NCBI RefSeq assembly: GCF_007860135.1
Contig: NZ_SJPV01000003.1
Coordinates: 402,698-466,697 of the forward strand
Source: Novipirellula artificiosorum
GTDB lineage: Bacteria > Planctomycetota > Planctomycetia > Pirellulales > Pirellulaceae
Length of the DNA: 64,000 bases
Reading direction: 5' to 3'
Position numbers and translations under genes: made by a program. The stretch's first letter is position 1. The number at the start of each line of letters is the position of its first letter. Under the pieces are notes generated by a model. That model worked only from the letters and a program-made list of their open reading frames with translations. It did not search any database and was not told the DNA's origin. Positions 42,244-49,447 of the stretch are shown in pieces.

Positions 42244-43046
42244 TGAACACGCACACCTCCTCCGCGGTTGGCAAGCTGTTAGGCTCGATACCCAACCGTC
42301 TGCAATTGGCGGGCGGTTGGATTGACCAACCGTTTGTTTCTGAGCACAACCCGAACCCGCCCGGCTCGATGGTCGTGGTGCAAATTGAACCCGATTTTCG
42401 GCCGATGGATCGCTCTGGTATCGCCAGCGGTACGCGGGCGATCGCGATGAAGATCTGGGACGGACAGCTGCCGGATCTTCCGCTCGAGGATCTGGTGCGT
42501 GAACTCTACGAGGTCGAGAACGAAGGCAAGTCAGAACCGAGTGGTTCGCAGGACATGATCGGACTGATCTACCCTGGTGTGAATCGCTTGGATTATGACT
42601 TTCAAGTCCAAGGCGGCGTGTTCCCCTGCCATGTTGAATCGTGCAACCGAGCTGACGTCGCTCGTTGGCTCGAGAAGGTTTTGCATGTGATCCCCGTGGA
42701 GCCTCGGCCGGATGGCTACAACCCGTTGGGCGAAAAACATCTCGACGCGGAGTGGGCCGGAAAGCTGGGCCAATCGGGTCAGGATTGTTATGACGCGATC
42801 GTGCGAATGGACGCGAAGGCACTCGGTGCGTCGCTCAATCTGACCATGCAATGCTGGGCGACTCTGTTGCCTCACGTCGTCCGACATCCGCTGCTGAGAG
42901 TAGATCTGATGTCGCTCTTGCAAGCTTATCAGCAGGAATACTCGGGAGCCATGTATTCCGGTTGTGGCGGTGGCTATCTTATCGTCGTTTCCGAAGTACC
43001 GGTTCCCGGTGCCTTTCACGTCAACGTCCGGATTGCGAATTCATGA
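42243..43046 (+). CDS. Compact GHMP-family sugar kinase
   Basis: A 267-residue protein that keeps the GHMP kinase signatures in short form: R19-LQLAGGWIDQP (AGG-TD motif 1 of HddA/fucokinase-type kinases), SGIASGTRAIA at 58-68 (the phosphate loop, normally P--GLGSS), GSQDMIGLIYPGVNRLDY at 101-118 (the G-QDQ---GG--R segment) and SGCGGGYLIVV near the end (motif 3). Typical members have 320-370 residues, so loops around the phosphate-binding part are missing. Likely phosphorylates a sugar at C-1, or has lost activity and serves another role. Coupled to both neighbours by 3-4 base overlaps (42241-42245 and 43043-43046). Confidence 0.65.
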   Translation: MNTHTSSAVGKLLGSIPNRLQLAGGWIDQPFVSEHNPNPPGSMVVVQIEPDFRPMDRSGIASGTRAIAMKIWDGQLPDLPLEDLVRELYEVENEGKSEPSGSQDMIGLIYPGVNRLDYDFQVQGGVFPCHVESCNRADVARWLEKVLHVIPVEPRPDGYNPLGEKHLDAEWAGKLGQSGQDCYDAIVRMDAKALGASLNLTMQCWATLLPHVVRHPLLRVDLMSLLQAYQQEYSGAMYSGCGGGYLIVVSEVPVPGAFHVNVRIANS

Positions 43047-43855
43047 AAAGCGTCATTGTTTCGTCGAGTTTCGACAACCTCAGCTCTCGCGATATGCGTT
43101 TCCTGGAGGAAGCGTCTCAACTCGGAGAGCTGCATGTGCTGCTATGGTCGGATGAAGCCGTCCGCAGCATCACGGGAGCGGAACCGAAATTTCCGCTCGC
43201 CGAGCGAGAGTACTTCTTGCAGGCGGTTCGGTACGTCACGAAGGTGCACTTTTCCGAAGCGGCACTTGACCCGGATTCGCTGCCCGACATTCAAGGGTTC
43301 CGCCCGGATGTGTGGTGTGTCGATGAGCAAGGTGCCTCAGCCGAGAAGCAAACCTACTGCGCCGCCCATGGCATTGAATACTCTCTTCTGACCGCAGAGC
43401 AGACCGCTGGCTATCCAGTGCCGGCGCCGCTTCCTGCCTCTGGGAAAAAGAAGGTTGTCGTCACCGGGTGCTACGATTGGTTTCACACCGGGCACGTTCG
43501 ATTTTTCGAAGAGGTTTCTGAGTTGGGCGACCTCTACGTGGTGGTCGGGCACGATGAGAATATCCGGCTGCTGAAGGGCGACGGGCATCCGATGTTCAAA
43601 GAGGATGAACGCCGTTACCTTGCCGGTTCTCTTCGCTACGTCACGCAGGCGTTGGTTTCATCCGGAACGGGGTGGATGGATGCCGAGCCGGAGATCGAGA
43701 CCATCAAACCGGACCAATATGCGGTGAACCAAGACGGTGACAAACCGGAGAAACGCGAGTTTTGCAAGCAGCACGGCATCGAGTATGTTGTGCTCGAGCG
43801 TACGCCAAAGCCGGGGCTGACCCCGCGATCCAGTACCGATTTACGAGGGTTTTAG
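43043..43855 (+). CDS. Tandem cytidylyltransferase-like protein
   Basis: A 270-residue protein made of two copies of the TagD/RfaE2-type nucleotidyltransferase fold. The C-terminal copy is intact: KVVVTGCYDWFHTGHVRFFE holds the HxGH motif (H148-T-G-H151), followed by LGDLYVVVGHDENIRLLKG. The N-terminal copy (VIVSSSFDNLSSRDMRFLEE, LGELHVLLWSDEAVRSITGA) has the same spacing, but LSSRD replaces the HxGH site, so it should not catalyse. Such enzymes join a sugar- or polyol-phosphate to CTP, ATP or GTP. With the kinase before it, it would make an activated sugar. ATGA overlap upstream, 10 bp gap downstream. Confidence 0.72.
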   Translation: MKSVIVSSSFDNLSSRDMRFLEEASQLGELHVLLWSDEAVRSITGAEPKFPLAEREYFLQAVRYVTKVHFSEAALDPDSLPDIQGFRPDVWCVDEQGASAEKQTYCAAHGIEYSLLTAEQTAGYPVPAPLPASGKKKVVVTGCYDWFHTGHVRFFEEVSELGDLYVVVGHDENIRLLKGDGHPMFKEDERRYLAGSLRYVTQALVSSGTGWMDAEPEIETIKPDQYAVNQDGDKPEKREFCKQHGIEYVVLERTPKPGLTPRSSTDLRGF

Positions 43856-43865
43856 ATTCATTGCT

Positions 43866-44960
43866 ATGAGACATGCACTCATCATTGCTGGTGGTTCCGG
43901 CACTCGACTTTGGCCGATGAGCCGAGCCAACTTGCCGAAGCAGCTGATTCCGTTTATCGGCGGAAAAAGCTTGCTTCAACTCGCCTTTGACCGCCTCGAA
44001 GGACTCGTTCCCGCATCAAACCGCTATGTTTGTGCGGGCCAAGGCCATGCCGAGGTGATCGCGGATTCGCTCGTCGGTTTCTCTGGCGAGCAGTTTCTCG
44101 GCGAACCGATTGGACGGGACACGCTCAACGCGGTCGCTTTCAGCGCGGCGGCGATCGCTGCGCAAGACCCCGACGCGGTGATCGCGGTCTTTACGGCCGA
44201 CCACATTATCGAACCCATCGACGAGTTCCTGAAAATTGTCGATCACGGTTTCCGGCTCGCCGAGCAGGACGCCGATACCCTGGTTACCTTTGGAATCGCA
44301 CCCACGGTCGCGGCTACGGGTTACGGGTACCTTGAACTTGGCGATGTGATTGATGATTCGGCGAGGGTTGTCAAGGAGTTCCGCGAAAAGCCAGATCAAG
44401 AGACGGCGGGCGAGTACTTTGCTGCGGGGCCGCAGCGTTATCTGTGGAACAGCGGGATGTTCGTTTGGAAAGCTTCGACACTGCTCGAGTGCGTTCGCCG
44501 CTACGAACCGGAGATCTCTAAAGGCATTGATCAAATCGGAGCCGCATGGACAACACCCCAGCGGGACTCGGTGCTGGCAAAGGTGTTTCCGACCTTGAAA
44601 AAGATCAGTGTCGATTTTGCGGTCATGGAACCGGCCTCACGTGACCTTCGAGTGCGCGTCGCGGCGGTCCCCATGCCGCTCCAGTGGTTGGATGTCGGAT
44701 CCTGGCCGATGTTCGCCGAAACCTGCGAAAATGACGGCGACGGCAATTCGCTGGGTTCCGGACGCAGCATGCTGCTTGATACCCGACGTACGTTGGTGGC
44801 ATCGAGCGATCCGGAGCACTTGATCACGACGATTGGATGTGAGGATTTGATCATCATTCATACGCCGGATGCGACGCTGGTGTGTCGCGCCGACCAAGCC
44901 GAAGAGATCAAGCAACTCCATCAACTCGTTGGCGAGAAATATGGACCCCAGTGGCTCTAA
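43866..44960 (+). CDS. manC: Mannose-1-phosphate guanylyltransferase
   Basis: A 364-residue enzyme that makes GDP-mannose from mannose-1-phosphate and GTP. It starts MRHALIIAGGSGTRLWPMSR (pyrophosphorylase motif GGxGTRLWP-SR) and includes LPKQLIPFIGGKSLLQLAFD, AVFTADHIIEP, VKEFREKPDQETAGEYF (F-EKP) and RYLWNSGMFVWKASTLLECV. The length matches the monofunctional ManC type without a PMI domain; a separate isomerase lies two genes downstream. Its 3' end overlaps the Nudix gene by 20 bases. It supplies the substrate of the epimerase at the head of the operon. Confidence 0.93.
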   Translation: MRHALIIAGGSGTRLWPMSRANLPKQLIPFIGGKSLLQLAFDRLEGLVPASNRYVCAGQGHAEVIADSLVGFSGEQFLGEPIGRDTLNAVAFSAAAIAAQDPDAVIAVFTADHIIEPIDEFLKIVDHGFRLAEQDADTLVTFGIAPTVAATGYGYLELGDVIDDSARVVKEFREKPDQETAGEYFAAGPQRYLWNSGMFVWKASTLLECVRRYEPEISKGIDQIGAAWTTPQRDSVLAKVFPTLKKISVDFAVMEPASRDLRVRVAAVPMPLQWLDVGSWPMFAETCENDGDGNSLGSGRSMLLDTRRTLVASSDPEHLITTIGCEDLIIIHTPDATLVCRADQAEEIKQLHQLVGEKYGPQWL

Positions 44961-45528
44961 GTTAGCGGAATGGGAAGTTCTGGAACGCCGCGAAGTCTAC
45001 AGCGCGCCGCCGTTTCTCGCCCTCAGCGTCGATCGTGTTCGTCTGCCCGATGGACACGTGGTCGAGAATTTTCATCGCATTGAGAAGCCCGACTATGCCC
45101 TCGTCGTACCTCGCTGTCGCGACGGTCGGATCCTGCTGCTTCGGTCGTACAAACACGGCATCGGCGCGATCGGTCTGCATCCACCGGGAGGGCATCTGGA
45201 CAAGGGTGAATCTCCGTTGACGGCGGTCCAACGCGAACTCCTTGAGGAAACGGGTTATACTGCCGCCCGCTGGCATAGCCTGGGCAGTTACGTTACCGAT
45301 GCAAATCAGGGCGTCTGCCGCGGGCACTTCTTCATGGCCGAAGATGCCCATCCGGTGGCAGAGCCTGCCTCAGGCGATCTCGAAGAGATGGAATTGGTGT
45401 GGCTTGCACCGGATGAACTGCAAGCCTCGATTCACGCCGGCGAAGTCAATTCACTTGGGGCGATCGCGGCGATCACCCTGGCCTTCAACGCTGGGCTTCT
45501 CAACCCAAAATCTTGCGACAACCAATGA
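44941..45528 (+). CDS. Nudix hydrolase
   Basis: A 195-residue Nudix enzyme. The box runs from residue 84 to about 106: GHLDKGESPLTAVQRELLEE then TGY (GX5EX7REUXEEXGU complete). It is preceded by YALVVPRCRDGRILLLRSYK and followed by VTDANQGVCRGHFFMAEDAH, a pattern seen in ADP-ribose or GDP-mannose pyrophosphatases. In this operon a GDP-sugar hydrolase acting on GDP-mannose or GDP-L-galactose is plausible but unproven. The ATG (44941) lies inside manC and its TGA overlaps the manA start. Confidence 0.82.
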   Translation: MDPSGSKLAEWEVLERREVYSAPPFLALSVDRVRLPDGHVVENFHRIEKPDYALVVPRCRDGRILLLRSYKHGIGAIGLHPPGGHLDKGESPLTAVQRELLEETGYTAARWHSLGSYVTDANQGVCRGHFFMAEDAHPVAEPASGDLEEMELVWLAPDELQASIHAGEVNSLGAIAAITLAFNAGLLNPKSCDNQ

Positions 45529-46775
45529 AACCTCTCGGACTGCTCAAAATACGTGGCGTCGTCCAACACTACGACTGGGGTGGCTTCGATTTTATCCCCC
45601 ATCTGCTGGGCCAACCCGAGCTATCGGCCAAACCCTGCGCCGAGTTGTGGATGGGAAGCCATGCCAATGGTCCTTCGGTTGTCCAAATCGACGACGCGAC
45701 CCTCCCACTGCCTGAGTTGATTGCTCGTTCGCCCCGTCAGGTGTTGGGCGAACGTGTGGCGGAGCGATTCGCGAACCGGTTGCCCTATCTGTTCAAAGTG
45801 CTCGACGCTCGAAAGATGCTCTCGATCCAGGCTCATCCCTCTCTATCGCAGGCAGCCGAAGGATTCGAGAAAGAAGAATTAGCGGGCGTGTCAATCACCA
45901 GCCCGAATCGAAACTACAAGGACCGCAACCACAAGCCAGAAGTGCACGTTGCGCTGACCGATTTCTGGATGTTGCACGGATTTCGTCCGCTTGAGGAAAT
46001 CGCCGACACGCTCGACTCGGTACCCGAGTTACAAGTCTTGATGCCAGATTTTCGGGAACAGCTTGTCGCGGCGGGCGACGACCCGGAGGCACGCGCTGCG
46101 CTGCTTCGGACACTTTACGAACAAACCATGACGATGCCGCAAAGCGAAGTGGATCGGATCCTGGACCCGCTGCTGCAGCGTTTGGATCACGTCTCGGACA
46201 AGGACGATCCGAACTTTTGGGCAGCGCGGGCGGCACGGGAGTTTCCGTTACCCGATGGTCACCGTGATCGCGGTATCTTTTCGATCTACCTGCTCAACCT
46301 TGTGCGATTGAAACCCGGTGAAGCCACCTACCAACCCGCCGGCACACTGCACGCGTATCTTGAGGGGGTGAACGTCGAACTGATGGCGAATTCGGACAAT
46401 GTGATGCGTGGCGGCCTCACTCCCAAGCACGTCGACGTCGCAGAGTTGATGAGTGTCCTCTGTTTCAACGACGGATCTGCAGAGAAGCTACGAGGCCAAT
46501 CGGTATCCGACCTCGAAACCACTTTTCCGACTCCCGCCGAGGAGTTTGAGCTTAGCCGAATTGAACTCGCGGGGCATCAAGCCTATCACAGCGGTGTTCG
46601 AAACGGCCCTGAGATCCTGATCGTCATGAAAGGATCCTTGTCGGCACTCAGCGGTGACCAATCGTTGCAGCTCAAAGCGGGCGAGATTCTTCTCGCCCCC
46701 CAGACTCTGAGTTACACGTTGGACGCTGGCGCGGAGCCCACCGTGCTTTTTAAAGCCTCCACGCCGACGCGCTGA
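45525..46775 (+). CDS. manA: Mannose-6-phosphate isomerase, class I
   Basis: A 416-residue zinc enzyme interconverting fructose-6-phosphate and mannose-6-phosphate. Evidence: VVQHYDWGGFDFIPHLLGQP, CAELWMGSHANGPS, LFKVLDARKMLSIQAHPSLS (the Q and H zinc ligands), NHKPEVHVAL (E ligand), GEATYQPAGTLHAYLEGVNV (H ligand and active site), and NSDNVMRGGLTPKHVDVAEL with the catalytic arginine. ATG 45525 overlaps the Nudix stop (ATGA); the ATG at 45513 would overlap more. Last gene of the operon and the entry of the pathway from central metabolism. Confidence 0.93.
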   Translation: MKPLGLLKIRGVVQHYDWGGFDFIPHLLGQPELSAKPCAELWMGSHANGPSVVQIDDATLPLPELIARSPRQVLGERVAERFANRLPYLFKVLDARKMLSIQAHPSLSQAAEGFEKEELAGVSITSPNRNYKDRNHKPEVHVALTDFWMLHGFRPLEEIADTLDSVPELQVLMPDFREQLVAAGDDPEARAALLRTLYEQTMTMPQSEVDRILDPLLQRLDHVSDKDDPNFWAARAAREFPLPDGHRDRGIFSIYLLNLVRLKPGEATYQPAGTLHAYLEGVNVELMANSDNVMRGGLTPKHVDVAELMSVLCFNDGSAEKLRGQSVSDLETTFPTPAEEFELSRIELAGHQAYHSGVRNGPEILIVMKGSLSALSGDQSLQLKAGEILLAPQTLSYTLDAGAEPTVLFKASTPTR

Positions 46776-46859
46776 ACCCAACCCAGATCGACTCGAAATG
46801 GCAACTGCTGCCGAAAATCGCTGGGCAATTCCATTTTGAATTTGCGTAGCTTTCCAACA

Positions 46860-46915
46860 GCTGAGGCTTCCAGCCGAAGCAAGTCATTCCTGACTGCGGT
46901 TGGAAGCCACTGCCA
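46860..46915. repeat. Palindrome after the operon, possible terminator
   Basis: GGCTTCCAGCC at 46865-46875 and GGTTGGAAGCC at 46900-46910 are near-perfect inverted arms. Lies 85 bp after manA, and could stop transcription or be a further dispersed palindrome. Confidence 0.55.
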
Positions 46916-47038
46916 CGACCAAATCACGCAGCGAACAAAAGTGATTTGCCCTGGGAAATCGTTCGCTGCTGGCCGATTTCATTTTGGTACGCTACAATCG
47001 CTACCACTCTTTTCCGCTTTTCCTGGGTACGTGATTCC

Positions 47039-47512
47039 ATGCCAGAAAATCCGCAACGACGTGAATTGACCTTCCAGAAGCTTGATGAGGTTGTTACGGA
47101 AGTAGAACGACTCGCCTCAGGAGAAGTTCGCACGTCTGGGAATCATTCCTTCGGGCAGATTCTGAATCACTTGGCGTTGAGTCACGACGTATCAACGGGT
47201 CGTCTCGCTGCTCCGGCACCTCCCTTCTTCATGCGGTTGATGATGCCGTTAATGAGACGGATGGTGATTGGTACGAAACCGCTGAAACCTGGGATTAAGC
47301 TACCAGCGAGCGGAGAAGCGTTTTTTTGGCCGGACAAGGAGATCGACGTTCCGACAGCGATGCAAGCCTTCAAGGAATCCGTGGACTACTACCAAAGTAA
47401 GGGGCCGCTGGAAAAGCATCCGTTTTTTGGCAAGCTCACAAAGGAAGAAAACCTGCAACTCTGCTGTCGCCATGCCGCGCTCCATCTCAGTTTCGTTCAC
47501 CCGGTGTCATAG
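47039..47512 (+). CDS. DUF1569 (DinB-like) protein
   Basis: A 157-residue protein: LTFQKLDEVVTEVERLASGE, SGNHSFGQILNHLALSHDVS and the C-terminal LGSLTxEE-like FFGKLTKEENLQLCCRHAAL followed by HLSFVHP. The combination of an N-terminal W/F-based helix and a terminal HxxxHLSF is that of DUF1569, a branch of the DinB four-helix metalloproteins. Function unknown. ATG 47039 follows the operon region after 260 bp, so probably its own unit. Intact. Confidence 0.8.
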   Translation: MPENPQRRELTFQKLDEVVTEVERLASGEVRTSGNHSFGQILNHLALSHDVSTGRLAAPAPPFFMRLMMPLMRRMVIGTKPLKPGIKLPASGEAFFWPDKEIDVPTAMQAFKESVDYYQSKGPLEKHPFFGKLTKEENLQLCCRHAALHLSFVHPVS

Positions 47513-47692
47513 AGGTCGTGCCGTTTTTAAGCCGTTCTTTATCGAGGAGTTACGGTATGGTTACCTCTCCTTTGGGAGAGGTCGAGCCTAAGCGAGGGAG
47601 AGGGAAGACAGGCTGCGATGACAACCTGAAATTCCAGCACGGTTTCTGTACCGGCCCTCCCCCTCGCTGCGCTCGACCCCTCCCGCTGCGCG

Positions 47693-48611
47693 GCTCGTTG
47701 TACCGCGCATCTCGGGTGGTGTCTAATACATCTGCGGGGTAGGTGACGAGATTTCGCTCTGGTCTTTCGACAAACCGCTGCGAATGATTGTTGCCTTACG
47801 GTCCGCGCTGGTGCTGCGAACATGGGAAAGCCTGTTGCACGGAGGTGCGGTTCATGGGTGCGGTGGCTCTCGGACTCCTCGGTTAAAAAACCGGCTCATC
47901 CGACCGAAGCGCGCGGAACCCAGACTCAAGGTTTTTTGGAGGTATGGCTCCGGTGTCCAATGATCTCTTAGAAAAGAGTCCCCGACGGTCGGTCGTCCGC
48001 AGGGAACCGGTAGCACCCTTGGCGCACCGTCGACCGGGATATCCCTTGTCAAGTTGCACCTCTGCAGAGCTCGACTCCGTTTCTACCGGCAACTGCACGA
48101 TAACAAGTGAAAATAGCTCCTGCCAGCAATGATGGGACACCGGAGAGATGCCTCGAAAACCTCCTGCGCACCCTTCCGCCGGATGAGCCGAAAAACCTAT
48201 GTGCGCAAGAGCCTCAGCAAGCTTACACCTTCGCAAAAATCGGACAAGCGACGCAGCCCCCCCATCTCCGAGAAGGAAAGTACTCGTTGGCTCGAAGGAT
48301 CTTCCCCCGAGCGTCCGCGTCAACGTGGTGCTGTGCGAAGAGGTCAATGTACCCGAAGGGGAGGATCCGATTTGCTGGATGCTGGTGACCACCTTACCGA
48401 TCGATACCGACAAGGACCTTGTGGATCGGAATGCAACGCTGCCACGACCTGTCCAACGCATGGAACACATTCGGACCAGGAGCCAAAAAAATTTCACCGG
48501 ATTAGGATGTGGGGTACAACGAGCGCTGCGCGGGCAGGGGTGGTTGGATACCGAAACACTGTGTTCGTCACAACTTAAAAACCGGACGACCTCCGAAAAT
48601 CAGGGGAGAAG
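47693..48611. mobile_element. Defective IS4/Tn5-like element, copy 2
   Basis: 47693-48344 is almost the same as 39264-39918, including the internal deletion that joins the ESTRWLEG part of the transposase to RVNVVLCEEV. This copy goes further and shows VPEGEDPICWMLVTTLPIDT, the conserved WLLLTTLP strand with the catalytic-domain C-terminus of Tn5-type transposases. On the right, 48514-48611 is the inverted equivalent of 39181-39274 (left end of copy 1), including the 38-bp terminal repeat. The corresponding left end is absent here; instead 47565-47690 contains a different palindrome (GGTCGAGC...AGCGAGGG and its inverse). Confidence 0.78.
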
Positions 48612-48647
48612 GGATCCAGGATATCCGGCGAAGTGATCGCTGCAAGT

Positions 48648-49433
48648 TCACTCCAACTCGGGCGTGCTATCGGCTTCCCCTGCAAGTGACAGCGCTTGGA
48701 TCAAGTAATCCAATTCTGATCGGACCTCCTCTTCACTCCCGACCGTTTCCGAGATTTCTGCTTTGACCGCAGCACGGAACCGTTTCCGCAAACGGTGCAC
48801 CGCCATCGCAGCGGCCTCCGGCGAGAGGTTAAGTTGCTTCGCAAGTTCGGCGGATGTCGGCATTGCGGCATCACCCGTCAAACACGGCTTGAGACGCTCA
48901 AACTCTTCGAGTTTGCCTGCCTGTTCATGCTGCAGGGAGAGTGCCGCCAGCACACGTTCAAGCAACTCCACGGCCCAATGACGATCAAAGAAAGCATCAG
49001 GTGGGAAACCCGCGGAGTCAATCAGCGGCATATCACAGGACTCACGATCCGCGGAGCCCGGCGCGTGAATCGAGAGAGGCTTCTTACCCGCACCACGCTT
49101 CGCCGCCATGCGTTGGTCATTTGCGTCGGAGAGAAAATGCTTAACACACCCGAGCATGTAAGACCGAAACCTTCCTCGACTCGGCTCCGCTCGCTCAAAG
49201 CCCTTGCCATCGAGAACCCGAGCAAAGAAATCCTGGGTCAAGTCATGAGCGTCCTGCGGCGAACGACAAGACTTTTGTATGAAGGCTTCCACTGGTCGGT
49301 AATAGGCCGTGCAGAGCATGCCAAGTGCTTTGCGTGCTTCAGCGGAATCCCCGCGAGCTGCAACCACCAACGTCCACTGGGTCGTCGTGAACCGCTGTTG
49401 CCGAGCGTCGTCGAAGCGAGCCGATTGCGTCAT
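48648..49433 (-). CDS. Planctomycete-type ECF/sigma-70 family RNA polymerase sigma factor
   Basis: A 261-residue sigma factor: FTTTQWTLVVAARGDSAEAR, a region 2 with YYRPVEAFIQKSCRSPQDAH and DLTQDFFARVL, the linker SRGRFRSYMLGCVKHFLSDA, and region 4 near residues 190-235 with ELAKQLNLSPEAAAMAVHRL. This long form (TTQW... DLTQDFF) is common in planctomycetes and normally linked to a protein kinase. Here the kinase gene ends 14 bp upstream on the same strand, so both are probably transcribed together, kinase first. The C-terminal extension (EEVRSELDYLIQALSLAGEA) is acidic and could mediate control. Confidence 0.88.
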   Translation of the reverse strand: MTQSARFDDARQQRFTTTQWTLVVAARGDSAEARKALGMLCTAYYRPVEAFIQKSCRSPQDAHDLTQDFFARVLDGKGFERAEPSRGRFRSYMLGCVKHFLSDANDQRMAAKRGAGKKPLSIHAPGSADRESCDMPLIDSAGFPPDAFFDRHWAVELLERVLAALSLQHEQAGKLEEFERLKPCLTGDAAMPTSAELAKQLNLSPEAAAMAVHRLRKRFRAAVKAEISETVGSEEEVRSELDYLIQALSLAGEADSTPELE

Positions 49434-49447
49434 GGTTGGCCACGATC

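Noticed and set aside
41173..42822. A 549-codon open frame on the minus strand opposite gme and the kinase
   Set aside because: It is antisense to two genes with clear catalytic motifs, is arginine- and proline-rich without domains, and spans their junction; a shadow of third-position GC bias.
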